Shown here in pieces: positions 49,901 to 57,347 of a stretch of DNA of 64,000 bases (position 1 is its first letter; every line of letters starts with the position of its first letter). This DNA comes from Prorocentrum cordatum (lineage: Eukaryota > Sar > Dinophyceae > Prorocentrales > Prorocentraceae): the NCBI GenBank assembly GCA_963575745.1, contig CAUYUJ010003989.1:1-64000 (forward strand), given 5' to 3'. The notes below the pieces were generated by a model. That model made no database searches and had not been told where the DNA came from. It worked only from the letters and a program-made list of their open reading frames with translations. The translations under genes and the position numbers were made by a program.

Positions 49901-50418
49901 GAGGCCGACGCAAAGCCCATGGCCTGCGCGTGGGCCGCGTAGGCATTGTGGAGCCAGCCAGCCTTCTCACAGCCTCTGTCGGCCTTGCCCCAGAAGAAGC
50001 CGTGGTCATTCTCAGCCTCCCATTGCGCACAGTCTGGCTGCCGCAGCCTGCTCCAGAGGCGGAACAGGAGCGGGCGGAGGGCGATCGGCCTCACTCCACC
50101 CGAGGCCTTCGGGATGAAAACCATCATCGTTGCCAGCTGGCGGAGGCTCCGCGGCTGCGCCTCGTAGCAGGTGAGCAGGTCTAGGAAGCGCACTTGCATG
50201 GCCAGCGGCAGCAGCAGGATTTGCCGCGGGTGAAGCTGGTCGGCCCCGAGGCCGCAGGTAGGGGAGTACCAGCGGCAGGCCCCCTGGAGCTGCTCCAGGG
50301 ACAGAGGCGGGAGCTGCCACCCGCGCGTGTCCCACCCTTCCACTCCGGAGCCGCCGACGAAGCCCGCTTGGAGCCAGAGGCGCTTCCAGCTCTGCCCCAG
50401 CTCACCGATGGCGGCCAT
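46987..50418 (-). CDS. Reverse transcriptase-RNase H protein of LINE-type element
   Basis: This 1143-residue frame opens at ATG (50418). The RT palm shows motif A LFLDIVKFYENL at about 174-185 (D177), motif B GTVLAGCACATTVAKL at 231-246 and motif C NVVDDIAL at 267-274 (D270/D271). A CCLC-x8-H-x4-C zinc-binding pattern lies at 611-628, as in the zf-RVT family. RNase H follows: FLDGS (D700), NAEDFAC (E749), NIDCSS (D770) and GNRLADAYAK (D839), so all four acidic residues are kept. A C-x2-C pair (982, 985) sits in the acidic, Arg-rich C-terminal part. It would copy the element's RNA at the target. The frame continues upstream without a stop for 33 codons to a TAG at 50520-50518, then the endonuclease frame; the true product may be a fusion. 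Confidence 0.92.
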   Translation of the reverse strand: MAAIGELGQSWKRLWLQAGFVGGSGVEGWDTRGWQLPPLSLEQLQGACRWYSPTCGLGADQLHPRQILLLPLAMQVRFLDLLTCYEAQPRSLRQLATMMVFIPKASGGVRPIALRPLLFRLWSRLRQPDCAQWEAENDHGFFWGKADRGCEKAGWLHNAYAAHAQAMGFASASLFLDIVKFYENLRHDVLWAAAVEHRFNLKLLQGLLVMYQSPRFIAMAGLASETFTTLGTVLAGCACATTVAKLPVLTPLRQASACGRPLVVARNVVDDIALQAVGTLRLVSLQLGAAGLEVARRLEDQHLPISASKTHFLASSTELGQSLQVCWGDAGWRFERALQARNLGTDANVTRRGVHEGHGRAAEALARARRLRVLKAAGAEIDAVHKAGPTASMAWGRTVTGIADGELHCWRVAAARSAGRLPNGASLGFRLRAAEVQRNRSLDPAAILAGQTVSMLASLLQSGEVPLGMMRAGLEAADSRHQQSASPWVACRSPIDAAVLSMKRIGRHFVSERQLVTDQGDVLNLLDLGPRDLGQEAAFGARRASDRSELQRLAKGGWHTQPLFWDAIGGLIGPGGLLGAREKAAFVSYLSNAHWPQQRLCRSGERNHSRCCLCGAARGTLWHRLFECPALEPVRRDSVSTRLLRCARRVRALGGEAAEDFARGWPPAPFPRLGPRSDAMEVYWINRPADSRLTGRLFLDGSALEPAFGALRRAGWAIVQTDADGNLIAAAFGTVRRDLCPQQTSKNAEDFACWMLCEVAGPGALELNIDCSSTVACLRRGKAYATAAGRPGAHLWSRFFATFEPGDYDVRKVPAHCSMVQVREGRLTEAQLRGNRLADAYAKRGAQCHAVDPQVVREFHGFVAVYNELARWIARASVEHQRWEHKDAEDLPEGDERKRPLVSFAEAEAEPDPDGDDDPKRRRQECIPWGASAAINPRGRQECLPSAAGGQGIAVATVIVFGHALRYARSGDGDDEEELIGCQHCGAYMQLGGRSGARPKLKEACPGWRGADKAMRAQRSQWERGLHPRGRRREQGERRLRPEPLTEAVGLRYLEWLGLQPEEEGGPRPRRAAASAAAPPTAAAGSAAGAAGGPAADSPFGVLSAYGLDVESLQEWSAAAEAAAEERKRRRLNPEAADVDCEL

Positions 50419-50517
50419 GCCAGCGAGCGGCCGCCCCGAGTCGGGATCGAGGACACGAGGCGGCGGGGCAGCCTTGGCGAACCGGTGGGCCAGGCGGCCT
50501 CCACGCTGGACCGCCTC

Positions 50518-52362
50518 CTACGCCCAGTTCCTCCAGGAGGCCGCGCTGCGAGCGCCATCACGGCGCTGCGCGCTGCTAAGGCGTTGCTGCAACACGGCAA
50601 TGGCGCCGCCGTGGCCCTCGACGCCCGCGTAGTACACCAGGTCATCCCAGTCGCTGACGTCGAAGTCCAGGTCTCCCTCGTCTCGCGCCTCCTGGGTGGA
50701 AGCGTTTAGCAGCTTGACGCGGCGCTCCCTCTGCGTAACGTACCAGGAGCGGTGGGCCTCCTGCCAGGTCTCGGTGACGGCGGCCTTCACTCGCTGCAGA
50801 GCGAGATCCAGGGCCAGACGGATGTGGTGCGTCAAGGCGGAGTGCCTCAGGCGGTACTCGCGTCGCACCACGGCAGACAGCGGCTTGTAGACCAGCTGGG
50901 GCGCGTCGGCCCTCCCTGGGAATCTGGCCCGCTGACTGGCGTCGGTGGCGTGGATGCCGACCAGGGTGCCCTCGGCAGCCTGGATCCATTGGTGCACCGC
51001 TGAGCCTAGATTGCTTGGGGCCGAGCCCGGCTCCCATCCCCAAGCAACCGCCTCGGCGCGCCAGGCCGAGGGCCCCGTACGGACGTAGCGCTGCACCTCG
51101 GCGCTCTCGCTGGGGGTGCATTCCTTCAGGTCGAGGTCGGGGAAGCGCCCGGGCCGGCGCAGCACCTGGACCAGCGCGTCCGGCCGCGCGTCCTGCAGCA
51201 CCAGCTCGACGGGCTGGTGGGGGTGGAGCCCGAAGCCGCTGAGAACGCGGCAGGCCCGCGTGGTGTGCGCCAAGGCGCGTGAGCACGTGAACCAGTCGTA
51301 CTCGTGCTCCTGGCGCTGGGCGAAGCAGGTGGGCGCCCCAGGGCCCAGGTAGACGCCGAGCTGTCCTCTGGGCCACCCCAGCTCGTCCAGCACGGACGGC
51401 TCCATGTTGAAGTCCGCCTGGAGGAGCCACGGCATGCGGCCAGCTGTCGTGGCGAGGCCGCTGAAGGCGCTGACGATGTCGAGGTTGACGCCCTTCGGCC
51501 CGAGGGAGTGCTGGAAGTAGGCCGAGGCAGCCATTACCTCCAGCCCCGAAGCTGTCGCCACTGTAACTCCGACGAGGCGGTGCGAGACCTCCGCGGGCAG
51601 CTGCCAAGGTACCAGCTGGGCCTGGAGGTCCTGCCTCACCAGGATGGCAACGCCCCCTGAGTTGCTCAAGGGTCCGAGGCCCTCCGTGTGGGCGGCTGGT
51701 TGCAGGAAGGCTTCATAGCCGAGCCTGCGGGCCCTGGCACGGGCCGCCGAGAGCTGCTCGCTGCGCTCCAGCCGCGTCTCCTGGAGCATGACGAGGTGCG
51801 GCCAGTGCCCGAATCGCGCGCGGTAGCTCTCGAGGACTTCCATGCTCCTGTCCCAGGTGTTGCCGTTGCACCCCAGGGCCACGAGTCCACCAGGGAGAGC
51901 CGCGCTGCCGGGGGCGCCCGGCGCTGAGGGGCCACCGCCGCGCCCAGGGAGGCCGCCGATCACCGACGCCGCTGCTGGGGGCCGCGGGGCACGGTGGCCC
52001 CCAAGGGCCTCAGCTGCCGCCATGCGCTGGCCTGGCGACGCAGCGGCCCCTTCACCAGGCGGCATGACCCGCCCGTCAAAGCCCAGACCCATTGGACTCC
52101 CCGCCGCCATCCACGGGCTGGCTAGCGGCAAGAGGGAGCTCATCAGCGGCATCAGCCAGATGCCGCCGAAGATTTGCACTGACCGGCGTCCACGGGCCGG
52201 CAGCGTCGCCGCGACGCGCGGCCTGCCCGCGCTCCGCTGCCAGCGGGGGCACCCAGGGGCCTGCCGACCCTTCCTCGGCGTCAGCGTCGACACCGTCCAT
52301 CGGGCAGCTGTCTGACCAGGGCTGGCGCTGGGGCCCGGCCGCCGGCCGCGGGGGCGCCTCAC
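50518..52362 (-). CDS. Endonuclease (EEP family) of LINE-type element
   Basis: The open frame of about 615 codons is entered at a GTG (52362). The first ATG is at 52152, and ATGs at 52092 and 52065 straddle the ORF1 stop (52078-52076), suggesting reinitiation. Endonuclease/exonuclease/phosphatase motifs run from about residue 160: GCNGNTW (164-170), LQETRL (193-198, catalytic E195), SNSGGVAILVR (233-243), LQADFNME (314-321), YDWFTC (355-360) and LHPHQPVEL (379-387). It would nick target DNA. Its C-terminal part (DWDDLVYYAGVEGHGGAIA) leads into the RT frame, interrupted only by TAG at 50520-50518. That codon may be a nonsense change in a formerly continuous endonuclease-RT protein. Confidence 0.85.
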   Translation of the reverse strand: MRRPRGRRPGPSASPGQTAARWTVSTLTPRKGRQAPGCPRWQRSAGRPRVAATLPARGRRSVQIFGGIWLMPLMSSLLPLASPWMAAGSPMGLGFDGRVMPPGEGAAASPGQRMAAAEALGGHRAPRPPAAASVIGGLPGRGGGPSAPGAPGSAALPGGLVALGCNGNTWDRSMEVLESYRARFGHWPHLVMLQETRLERSEQLSAARARARRLGYEAFLQPAAHTEGLGPLSNSGGVAILVRQDLQAQLVPWQLPAEVSHRLVGVTVATASGLEVMAASAYFQHSLGPKGVNLDIVSAFSGLATTAGRMPWLLQADFNMEPSVLDELGWPRGQLGVYLGPGAPTCFAQRQEHEYDWFTCSRALAHTTRACRVLSGFGLHPHQPVELVLQDARPDALVQVLRRPGRFPDLDLKECTPSESAEVQRYVRTGPSAWRAEAVAWGWEPGSAPSNLGSAVHQWIQAAEGTLVGIHATDASQRARFPGRADAPQLVYKPLSAVVRREYRLRHSALTHHIRLALDLALQRVKAAVTETWQEAHRSWYVTQRERRVKLLNASTQEARDEGDLDFDVSDWDDLVYYAGVEGHGGAIAVLQQRLSSAQRRDGARSAASWRNWA

Positions 52363-52729
52363 GCAGCTGCTGGCGGACGGCGCCCATCTGCCTCTGCACC
52401 TCGACCCAAGCAGTCTGGAAATTACCTGAGCGCCAGGCGTCCTCCAGGTGGTCGAGCTGGAAGAGGAGCCCTGGCACTGGGCTGCTCTCGACCACTGCCG
52501 CCGCCTTGCGGCGCTCCTCCTCCTCAGCTGCCGCCTGAGCTTCGGCCTCGAGCTCGCGGAGCCGAGCTTCGCTCTCGTCGCGCTCGGCTGCCAGCTGGGC
52601 CAGCTCCTCGTGCGCCTGCTGGACGCGGTCCTCGGCCTCGTGCACGGCCTGGTTCTTCTCCTCGAGCGCCTTGCGGGCCGCCGTGAGCCTGCGCTCAGCC
52701 TTGCCCACGGCGTTGGCGTCGCGGTGCAT
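52076..52729 (-). CDS. ORF1-like coiled-coil protein of LINE-type element
   Basis: A 217-codon frame starts at ATG 52729. Residues 1-90 are rich in Ala/Glu/Arg/Lys with heptad-like spacing (KALEEKNQAVHEAEDRVQQA, then ERDESEARLRELEAEAQAA), a predicted coiled coil. The remainder is Pro/Ala-rich. The frame stays open upstream to a TGA at 52999-52997, about 89 codons without another ATG, including an acidic run of six Asp, Tyr, six Asp encoded by a GAC microsatellite. It overlaps the start of the endonuclease frame in a different register. The role is inferred by position as the RNA-binding ORF1 product; no RRM or zinc knuckle is visible. Confidence 0.6.
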   Translation of the reverse strand: MHRDANAVGKAERRLTAARKALEEKNQAVHEAEDRVQQAHEELAQLAAERDESEARLRELEAEAQAAAEEEERRKAAAVVESSPVPGLLFQLDHLEDAWRSGNFQTAWVEVQRQMGAVRQQLREAPPRPAAGPQRQPWSDSCPMDGVDADAEEGSAGPWVPPLAAERGQAARRGDAAGPWTPVSANLRRHLADAADELPLAASQPVDGGGESNGSGL

Positions 52730-52800
52730 CCTTGCCGCTCTGGAGAGGCTTGCCGCCTTAGCCTGTGCCTCGGCGGCCTTGGCCTGCTCCAGCCCGGCTC

Positions 52801-52848
52801 GTTCGTCGTCGTCGTCGTCGTCGTAGTCGTCGTCGTCGTCGTCGTTCT
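52801..52848 (-). repeat. (GAC)n tract inside the upstream extension of ORF1
   Basis: Two GAC blocks separated by TAC. In the ORF1 register they read as Asp runs around a single Tyr. Confidence 0.9.
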
Positions 52849-52996
52849 CGGAAGTCTTGAAGCGGTTTCCGGAGGTGTTCGGATGCTCCCGGCTGCTCCA
52901 GGGTGCAGACGCTTCCTTTTTGCGGTGGCCGAGCTGCGCGTGCCCTCCGCTGCGAGCGTCGGCTATCGGCGGGCGCGCGCAAGGCGCCGGTGCATG

Positions 52997-53155
52997 TCAG
53001 GAGGGAACAAAAGCACAGACACAATGAATCGTCCACTCCCAGGAAGATCTGGGACAATATGGGAAGTGGGGGGGAAGAGAACAAAAACTCAGAACATGTA
53101 GGAAGATGTGGGGGATCCTTTGATCTGTGTGTATTTGTTTGTGTGTCCCAGGGCC
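52997..53155. repeat. SINE-like repeat M, copy 4
   Basis: GTCAGGAGGGAACAAAAGCA, CAGACACAATGAATCGTCC, GGGACAATATGGGAAGTGGG and TTTGTGTGTCCCAGGGCCCC. Its left edge coincides with the 5' limit of the ORF1 frame. Confidence 0.82.
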
Positions 53156-53303
53156 CCAGGGCCGTGGGCGGAAGGCAGCTCCGTGTCCGCGGCCTCGCGG
53201 GCGGGGGGCCCTGCCTGCGGCCAGCTGCCCCGCGGCAGCGGGGGCGTCTCGGCGCGGAGGCTCCGCGCGTGGAGCGCGTCCGGGCGCCCGCGCGCCCGCG
53301 CCT

Positions 53304-54510
53304 ATGTATGTATGTATGTATGTATGTATGTATGTATGTATGTATGTATGTATGTATGTATGTATGTATGTATGTATGTATGTATGTATGTATGATGTAT
53401 TTATGTATGTATGCATATATCAATGTATGTATGCCTGTATATATAGTTGTATTGATGCATATACGCACACACGTACATACGTGTGAACGTGTGTATGTAG
53501 GTGTGCATGCATGCATGAATGCATGTATGTATGCATGCCTGTATGTACGTATGCCGGTGCGCGTCTGCATGTATGTACGTATGAATGTATGTATGCATGC
53601 ATGTATGAATAATTGTTCCTATGAGCGTATGCCTGCATGCACGTACGTATATATGCACGTACACATGCAAGCATGCATGCATGCATGCATTTCTATAGAT
53701 ATGTATGTACGTATGTATGGATGGATGTATGTTTGTATATGTATGTACGAATGCTTGTACATGTGTAGTCTGCTCGCATGCAAGCATGTATGTAGGCATT
53801 TATGGATGTATGTATGCATGTCTATAGATATGTAGATATGCACGCATGCATGCATGCACGTACGCATGCATGTATGCATGTATGCATGCATGCATGGATT
53901 CATGTATGTATGTGTGCGTGCATGTATGTATGTATGTATGTATGTATGTATGTATGTATGTATGTATGTATGTATGTGTGAATGTATGGAAAATCTGTAT
54001 GTATGTATGCATGTATGTATGTACGTATGTATGTATTTATGTAGTTTCATGTACATATGTTTGTTGTATATATATATATATATATGTCTGCATGTGAGTA
54101 TGTTTGCGGAACATATCCATGTACTTGTACTTGTACATCTGTATGGTGCATGCATGTGTGCATGCATGTAGGTATGTGTGCATGAAGGTATGCATGCATG
54201 CCTGCATGCATGTATGCGTGTGGGTATGTATGCATGTATGTCTGTCTATATGTATGAATGCATGTATGTATGTATGTCTGCCTGCCTGTCTGCCTTTCGG
54301 TTTGTCCTCTCGCCTGCCTGCCTGTCTGTATGTATGTATCGATGTATGTATGCATGCATGCATGTATGTCTGCATGCATGCATGTACGTACTTATGTATG
54401 TGTATCTGCATGTGCGTATTTGCGTAGGCACGCATGTACGTATGTACGTATGCACGTAGGTACGTCTGTACGTATCTACGTATGTACGATGTACGTATGT
54501 GCAGATGTAT
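53304..54510 (+). repeat. (TATG)n / TGCA microsatellite, 1.2 kb
   Basis: Pure TATG over 53304-53390 grades into GTATGTATGCATGCATG-type sequence with CTGC and TACG variants. Every frame is open and encodes Met/Tyr/Val/Cys or His/Thr/Ile repeats. Confidence 0.97.
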
Positions 54511-54569
54511 ATATGATCAGTGGAACCGCGTGAAAAGTCTCTCCCCCTTCCCTCCAGAGCCACGTGTCA

Positions 54570-54940
54570 GGGGCAACGTTAGGGGGGGGGCATAGGCCCT
54601 TTTCCCTGTGGGGATGCATCGAACCCCCAATTGCCCATTGATCGCCGATAGGGGCCCGAGCGTGCGGATTCGCCATCGGGAGCCAATCGCCGATCTATCG
54701 GAGATGTATCGTCGATTCCAGCTCGATGTTTTCCCCCTGAGCCGATCCCCAGGTGGTCTTCGGGTTGTACATCGGGCCTCTGGCGGCCGTTCGGGACGAT
54801 CCGACCTCCTCTCGGAACGCTCTCGGCGAGGCGCAGCTGCTGGAAGCCACCACGATGCTGGAAGGCCGCCCAAATCGAACGGAAGCGTTAGAGAACCTCA
54901 AATTTCGAATCTTGAGACTCGTTCCCCCCTCTGACGTTGC
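54570..54940 (+). repeat. Dispersed repeat family D, copy 4
   Basis: GGCAACGTTAGGGGGGGG, CCATTGATCGCCGATAGGGG, CGGAGATGTATCGTCGATTC, CCCCTGAGCCGATCCCCAGG, GGACGATCCGACC and CTCTCGGCGAGGCGCAGCTG. It is contiguous here and at 60100-60470. Confidence 0.88.
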
Positions 54941-55190
54941 CCCTCAGTGCTTGCCCTCGAGCTGCTCTCCCCCTCTCTTGGGACATTGGTCCCCCCCTGA
55001 CGTTCGCCCCGGTGCTTGACTTCAAGCTGCTCTCCCCCCTCTCTTGAGACTTCGGTCCCCCCTGACGTTCCCCCTGGTGCTCGACTTCGAGTTGCGCTCC
55101 CCCTTCTCTCGAGGCGTCGGCCCCCCCCCCCCCCTGGACGTTTCCCCCCCCCGGTGCTCGCCCTCGCTCTGCCCCCCCCCCTCTGCCCCG
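54925..55190 (+). repeat. About 63-bp minisatellite (four units)
   Basis: Units contain CCCCCTGACGTTCCCCCTGG, TGCTCGACTTCGAGTTGC and CTCCCCCTTCTCTCGAG. It directly continues family D copy 4. Confidence 0.85.
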
Positions 55191-55224
55191 CTCCCCCCCT
55201 CGTCACTCCGCACCCCAGCCTCGG

Positions 55225-55380
55225 CAGACGAGGACTGCAAGCACCGAGGGCCGCGGCCCCCCCCCGCGCAGGCCCTCGGTGCTTGTAGTCCTCCTCCTCC
55301 TCCTCCTTATCCTCATCCTCCTCCTCCTCCTCCTCTTCGTCCTCGTCCTCAGCATCCACCCCCTTCTCTCCATCCAGAGC
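55225..55380. repeat. Inverted pair GACTGCAAGCACCGAGGGCC plus TCC tract
   Basis: GGACTGCAAGCACCGAGGGC (55230) is the inverse of GCCCTCGGTGCTTGTAGTCC (55270), separated by a C-run. It is followed by a short CTCCTC/ATCCTC microsatellite. Confidence 0.75.
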
Positions 55381-55505
55381 AGCCTGGGGCAGGAGAAGGA
55401 GGGGCACGACCGAGGGAGGGGGGCGATCGCACAGTGCCAACGCCGGCGGCAGCGCGCGCCCCGCGCTCGCCTCCCCAGACATGTGACGTCCTGATTTTCT
55501 CAGGA

Positions 55506-55630
55506 CGGCGTCCTTGGAAGTCCCAACCCCTTCCCCGGGGCTGGTTTTTCATCCTGAGTCGTTTTTTGACGGTCCCGAGGCCCGGCGAGGGCCCCCCAGG
55601 GCCGAAAATGGCCAAAACCAGCCCGTCTTG
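55506..55630 (+). repeat. Dispersed repeat family Q
   Basis: CCAACCCCTTCCCCGGGGCT, GGTTTTTCATCCTGAGTCG, TTTTTTGACGGTCCCGAGGC and GGCCGAAAATGGCCAAAACC. Related to 29567, 59730 and 63825. Confidence 0.7.
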
Positions 55631-55754
55631 ATTTTTTTACGACGCCATCATGTCTGGGTCCCCTCCGCCCCTCCCCCTCCGCACCCGCTGCCGCTCGCCC
55701 GCGGCCGAGAGGCACCGGCAGGCGCAGTGCTTCGGGGGCGCCCCGGGTGCCCCG

Positions 55755-55980
55755 CGCGCCCGCCGCCGCCGCCGCCGCCGCCGCCGGGGCGCGCGCGCGG
55801 AGGCGGCCGTCGAGCGGCGGCGTGCGGCGGAGGCCGTCGTCGAGCGTCGCCGTCGAGCGGAGGCCGTCGTCGGGCGTCGTCGAGCGACGGGGGCCGTCGT
55901 CGAGCGTCGTCGAGCGGAGGCCGTCGTCGAGCGTCGTCGAGCGGAGGCCGTCATCGAGCGTCGTCGTCCCCAGACGGGCG
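55755..55980 (+). repeat. GCCGTCGTCGAGCG short tandem repeats
   Basis: A GCC run grades into GTCGTCGAGCGGAGGCC units of 18-24 bases. The frames are Arg/Ala-rich and non-specific. Confidence 0.85.
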
Positions 55981-56014
55981 ACTGGCGGCGGAGTCTATGG
56001 GAAAGGGGCGGGGG

Positions 56015-56172
56015 TGGACAGAACCCCCAACAGTGACACGTCGATTAGTGAATTGTCCGTTTTCGGCTCTCGAGGTGGCACCGTGGCCGCTATTTTCCAG
56101 GCTTGCGCCCGCCAGGTCTGGGCCTCAGGTCGTTTTCACTAAACAACGTTTTACTAAAAGGGGGTCTGTCCA
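56015..56172. mobile_element. Inverted-repeat element R, copy 3
   Basis: TGGACAGAACCCCC pairs with GGGGGTCTGTCCA. The interior has CACGTCGATTAGTGAATTGT and CAGGTCGTTTTCACTAAACA. Positions 56173-57340 after it contain a family Q fragment near 56840 and otherwise nothing recognised. Confidence 0.85.
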
Positions 56173-57347
56173 TCCCCGACGGGGGCCCGTCGCCAGTCCG
56201 CGCGCCGGAATTCGCGTTTGCGTCTCCTCGGCCCTGCCTTTCCCCCTTTTGCCCCGCCCCCCTGCCCCCTGGGCGGCGGGGAGGGGGGCCCGGAGGCGCG
56301 CGGGCGGACGCGCGGTGGGCCCCGCCCCGTCGTCGCACGTCGCGCGCGCGGAGGTCAGCGTATCTCGACTGAGAATTTTCTCGGCGCGGAGGTCCCCAGA
56401 TGTGCATGTCGTATTCCTCTCACGTCTCGCTGAGGAACTCCATCTGTGAGCATCTGGGTGTGAGAGCGAGTCCGCGTAGACGACAAGCGCGGCAACGGCG
56501 ACGACGACAGAGACGACTGCAGTGACGTCTCCCTCTTGTGGACATCTTTCAGGCGAAATGCGGGAAACACAAGTGGAAGAGCGAGGGGGAGCTCCTCTTG
56601 CCGTTTTTATTGCGGCAAGTCGGGCAAGAGCCGCTCTTTGGCGTGCTGCTTCCGGCGCCTTGTGGCACTTGAGGTGCCCAAGTGTCCCACGTGCTATATC
56701 GCGGTAGCCGCGGGTGTGTGAGCCTGAGTGGGCTTGCGTGTGGGTGAGTCGGAGTGTGAGTGAGTCTGACCTCCTGTGGGTAAACTCACACACACATTCT
56801 CGAATCGTGACCAAACATGCGGTGGAAGGCTTTTGTTCTTTTCGCCTCGGGGGGCCCTCGCTGGGCCCCCGGATTGTCAAACATCGGCCCAGGAGGAAAA
56901 AGGCTTGCCCCGGGGAGGGGGTCAGAACTTCGGTGACCCCGTATTGAAAGCATCAGGGCGTTGCGTGTTAGGGCTAGCTGTTTTGGATCTGCCGCGCGCA
57001 AGCCCACAGCAGATGGGGCCTCTAGGTGTTGCCTGTTGAGAGTTTTCGTGGGACGGTAAAATCAGAGGTGCCACGACACGACATGATAGGACGCGACATG
57101 GTCGCCGAGTGAGGGGGGTGACGTTGTCACGATTTGATACCAGTCTCGCAGGAGGAGTAGGGCGGCACAAAACGACGTGACAGGAGGAATGCCACAAAGC
57201 TGTGGACCGTGGATTCGGTCGCCACGGCACCTCGTAACTGAGCCCTTACATGCCAACGCGAGTGTGTTTATCCTTTCCCTCTTGCCCGATGCTTGTGGCC
57301 ATTTGGGTCCAGTTGCTCGGCCGGTTTTAAACATAGGTTGGGCGCAG

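Larger units (their letters stand above)
46670..52999 (-). mobile_element. Non-LTR retrotransposon (LINE-type), nearly full length
   Basis: The minus strand carries a coiled-coil ORF1, an apurinic-type endonuclease, a reverse transcriptase and an RNase H domain over about 6 kb. The 3' side ends in a GAC/GGC trinucleotide tract and the 5' side touches SINE-like repeat M (52997-53155). Boundaries are approximate and no target duplication was found. An in-frame TAG separates endonuclease from RT. No other autonomous element is present in the window. Confidence 0.8.

Noticed and set aside
48637-50184. 515-codon plus-strand frame
   Set aside because: It is antisense to the reverse transcriptase domain and has no recognisable domain of its own.
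52758-54167. His/Tyr/Thr-rich frames
   Set aside because: They are translations of the TATG/TGCA microsatellite, not a histidine-rich protein.
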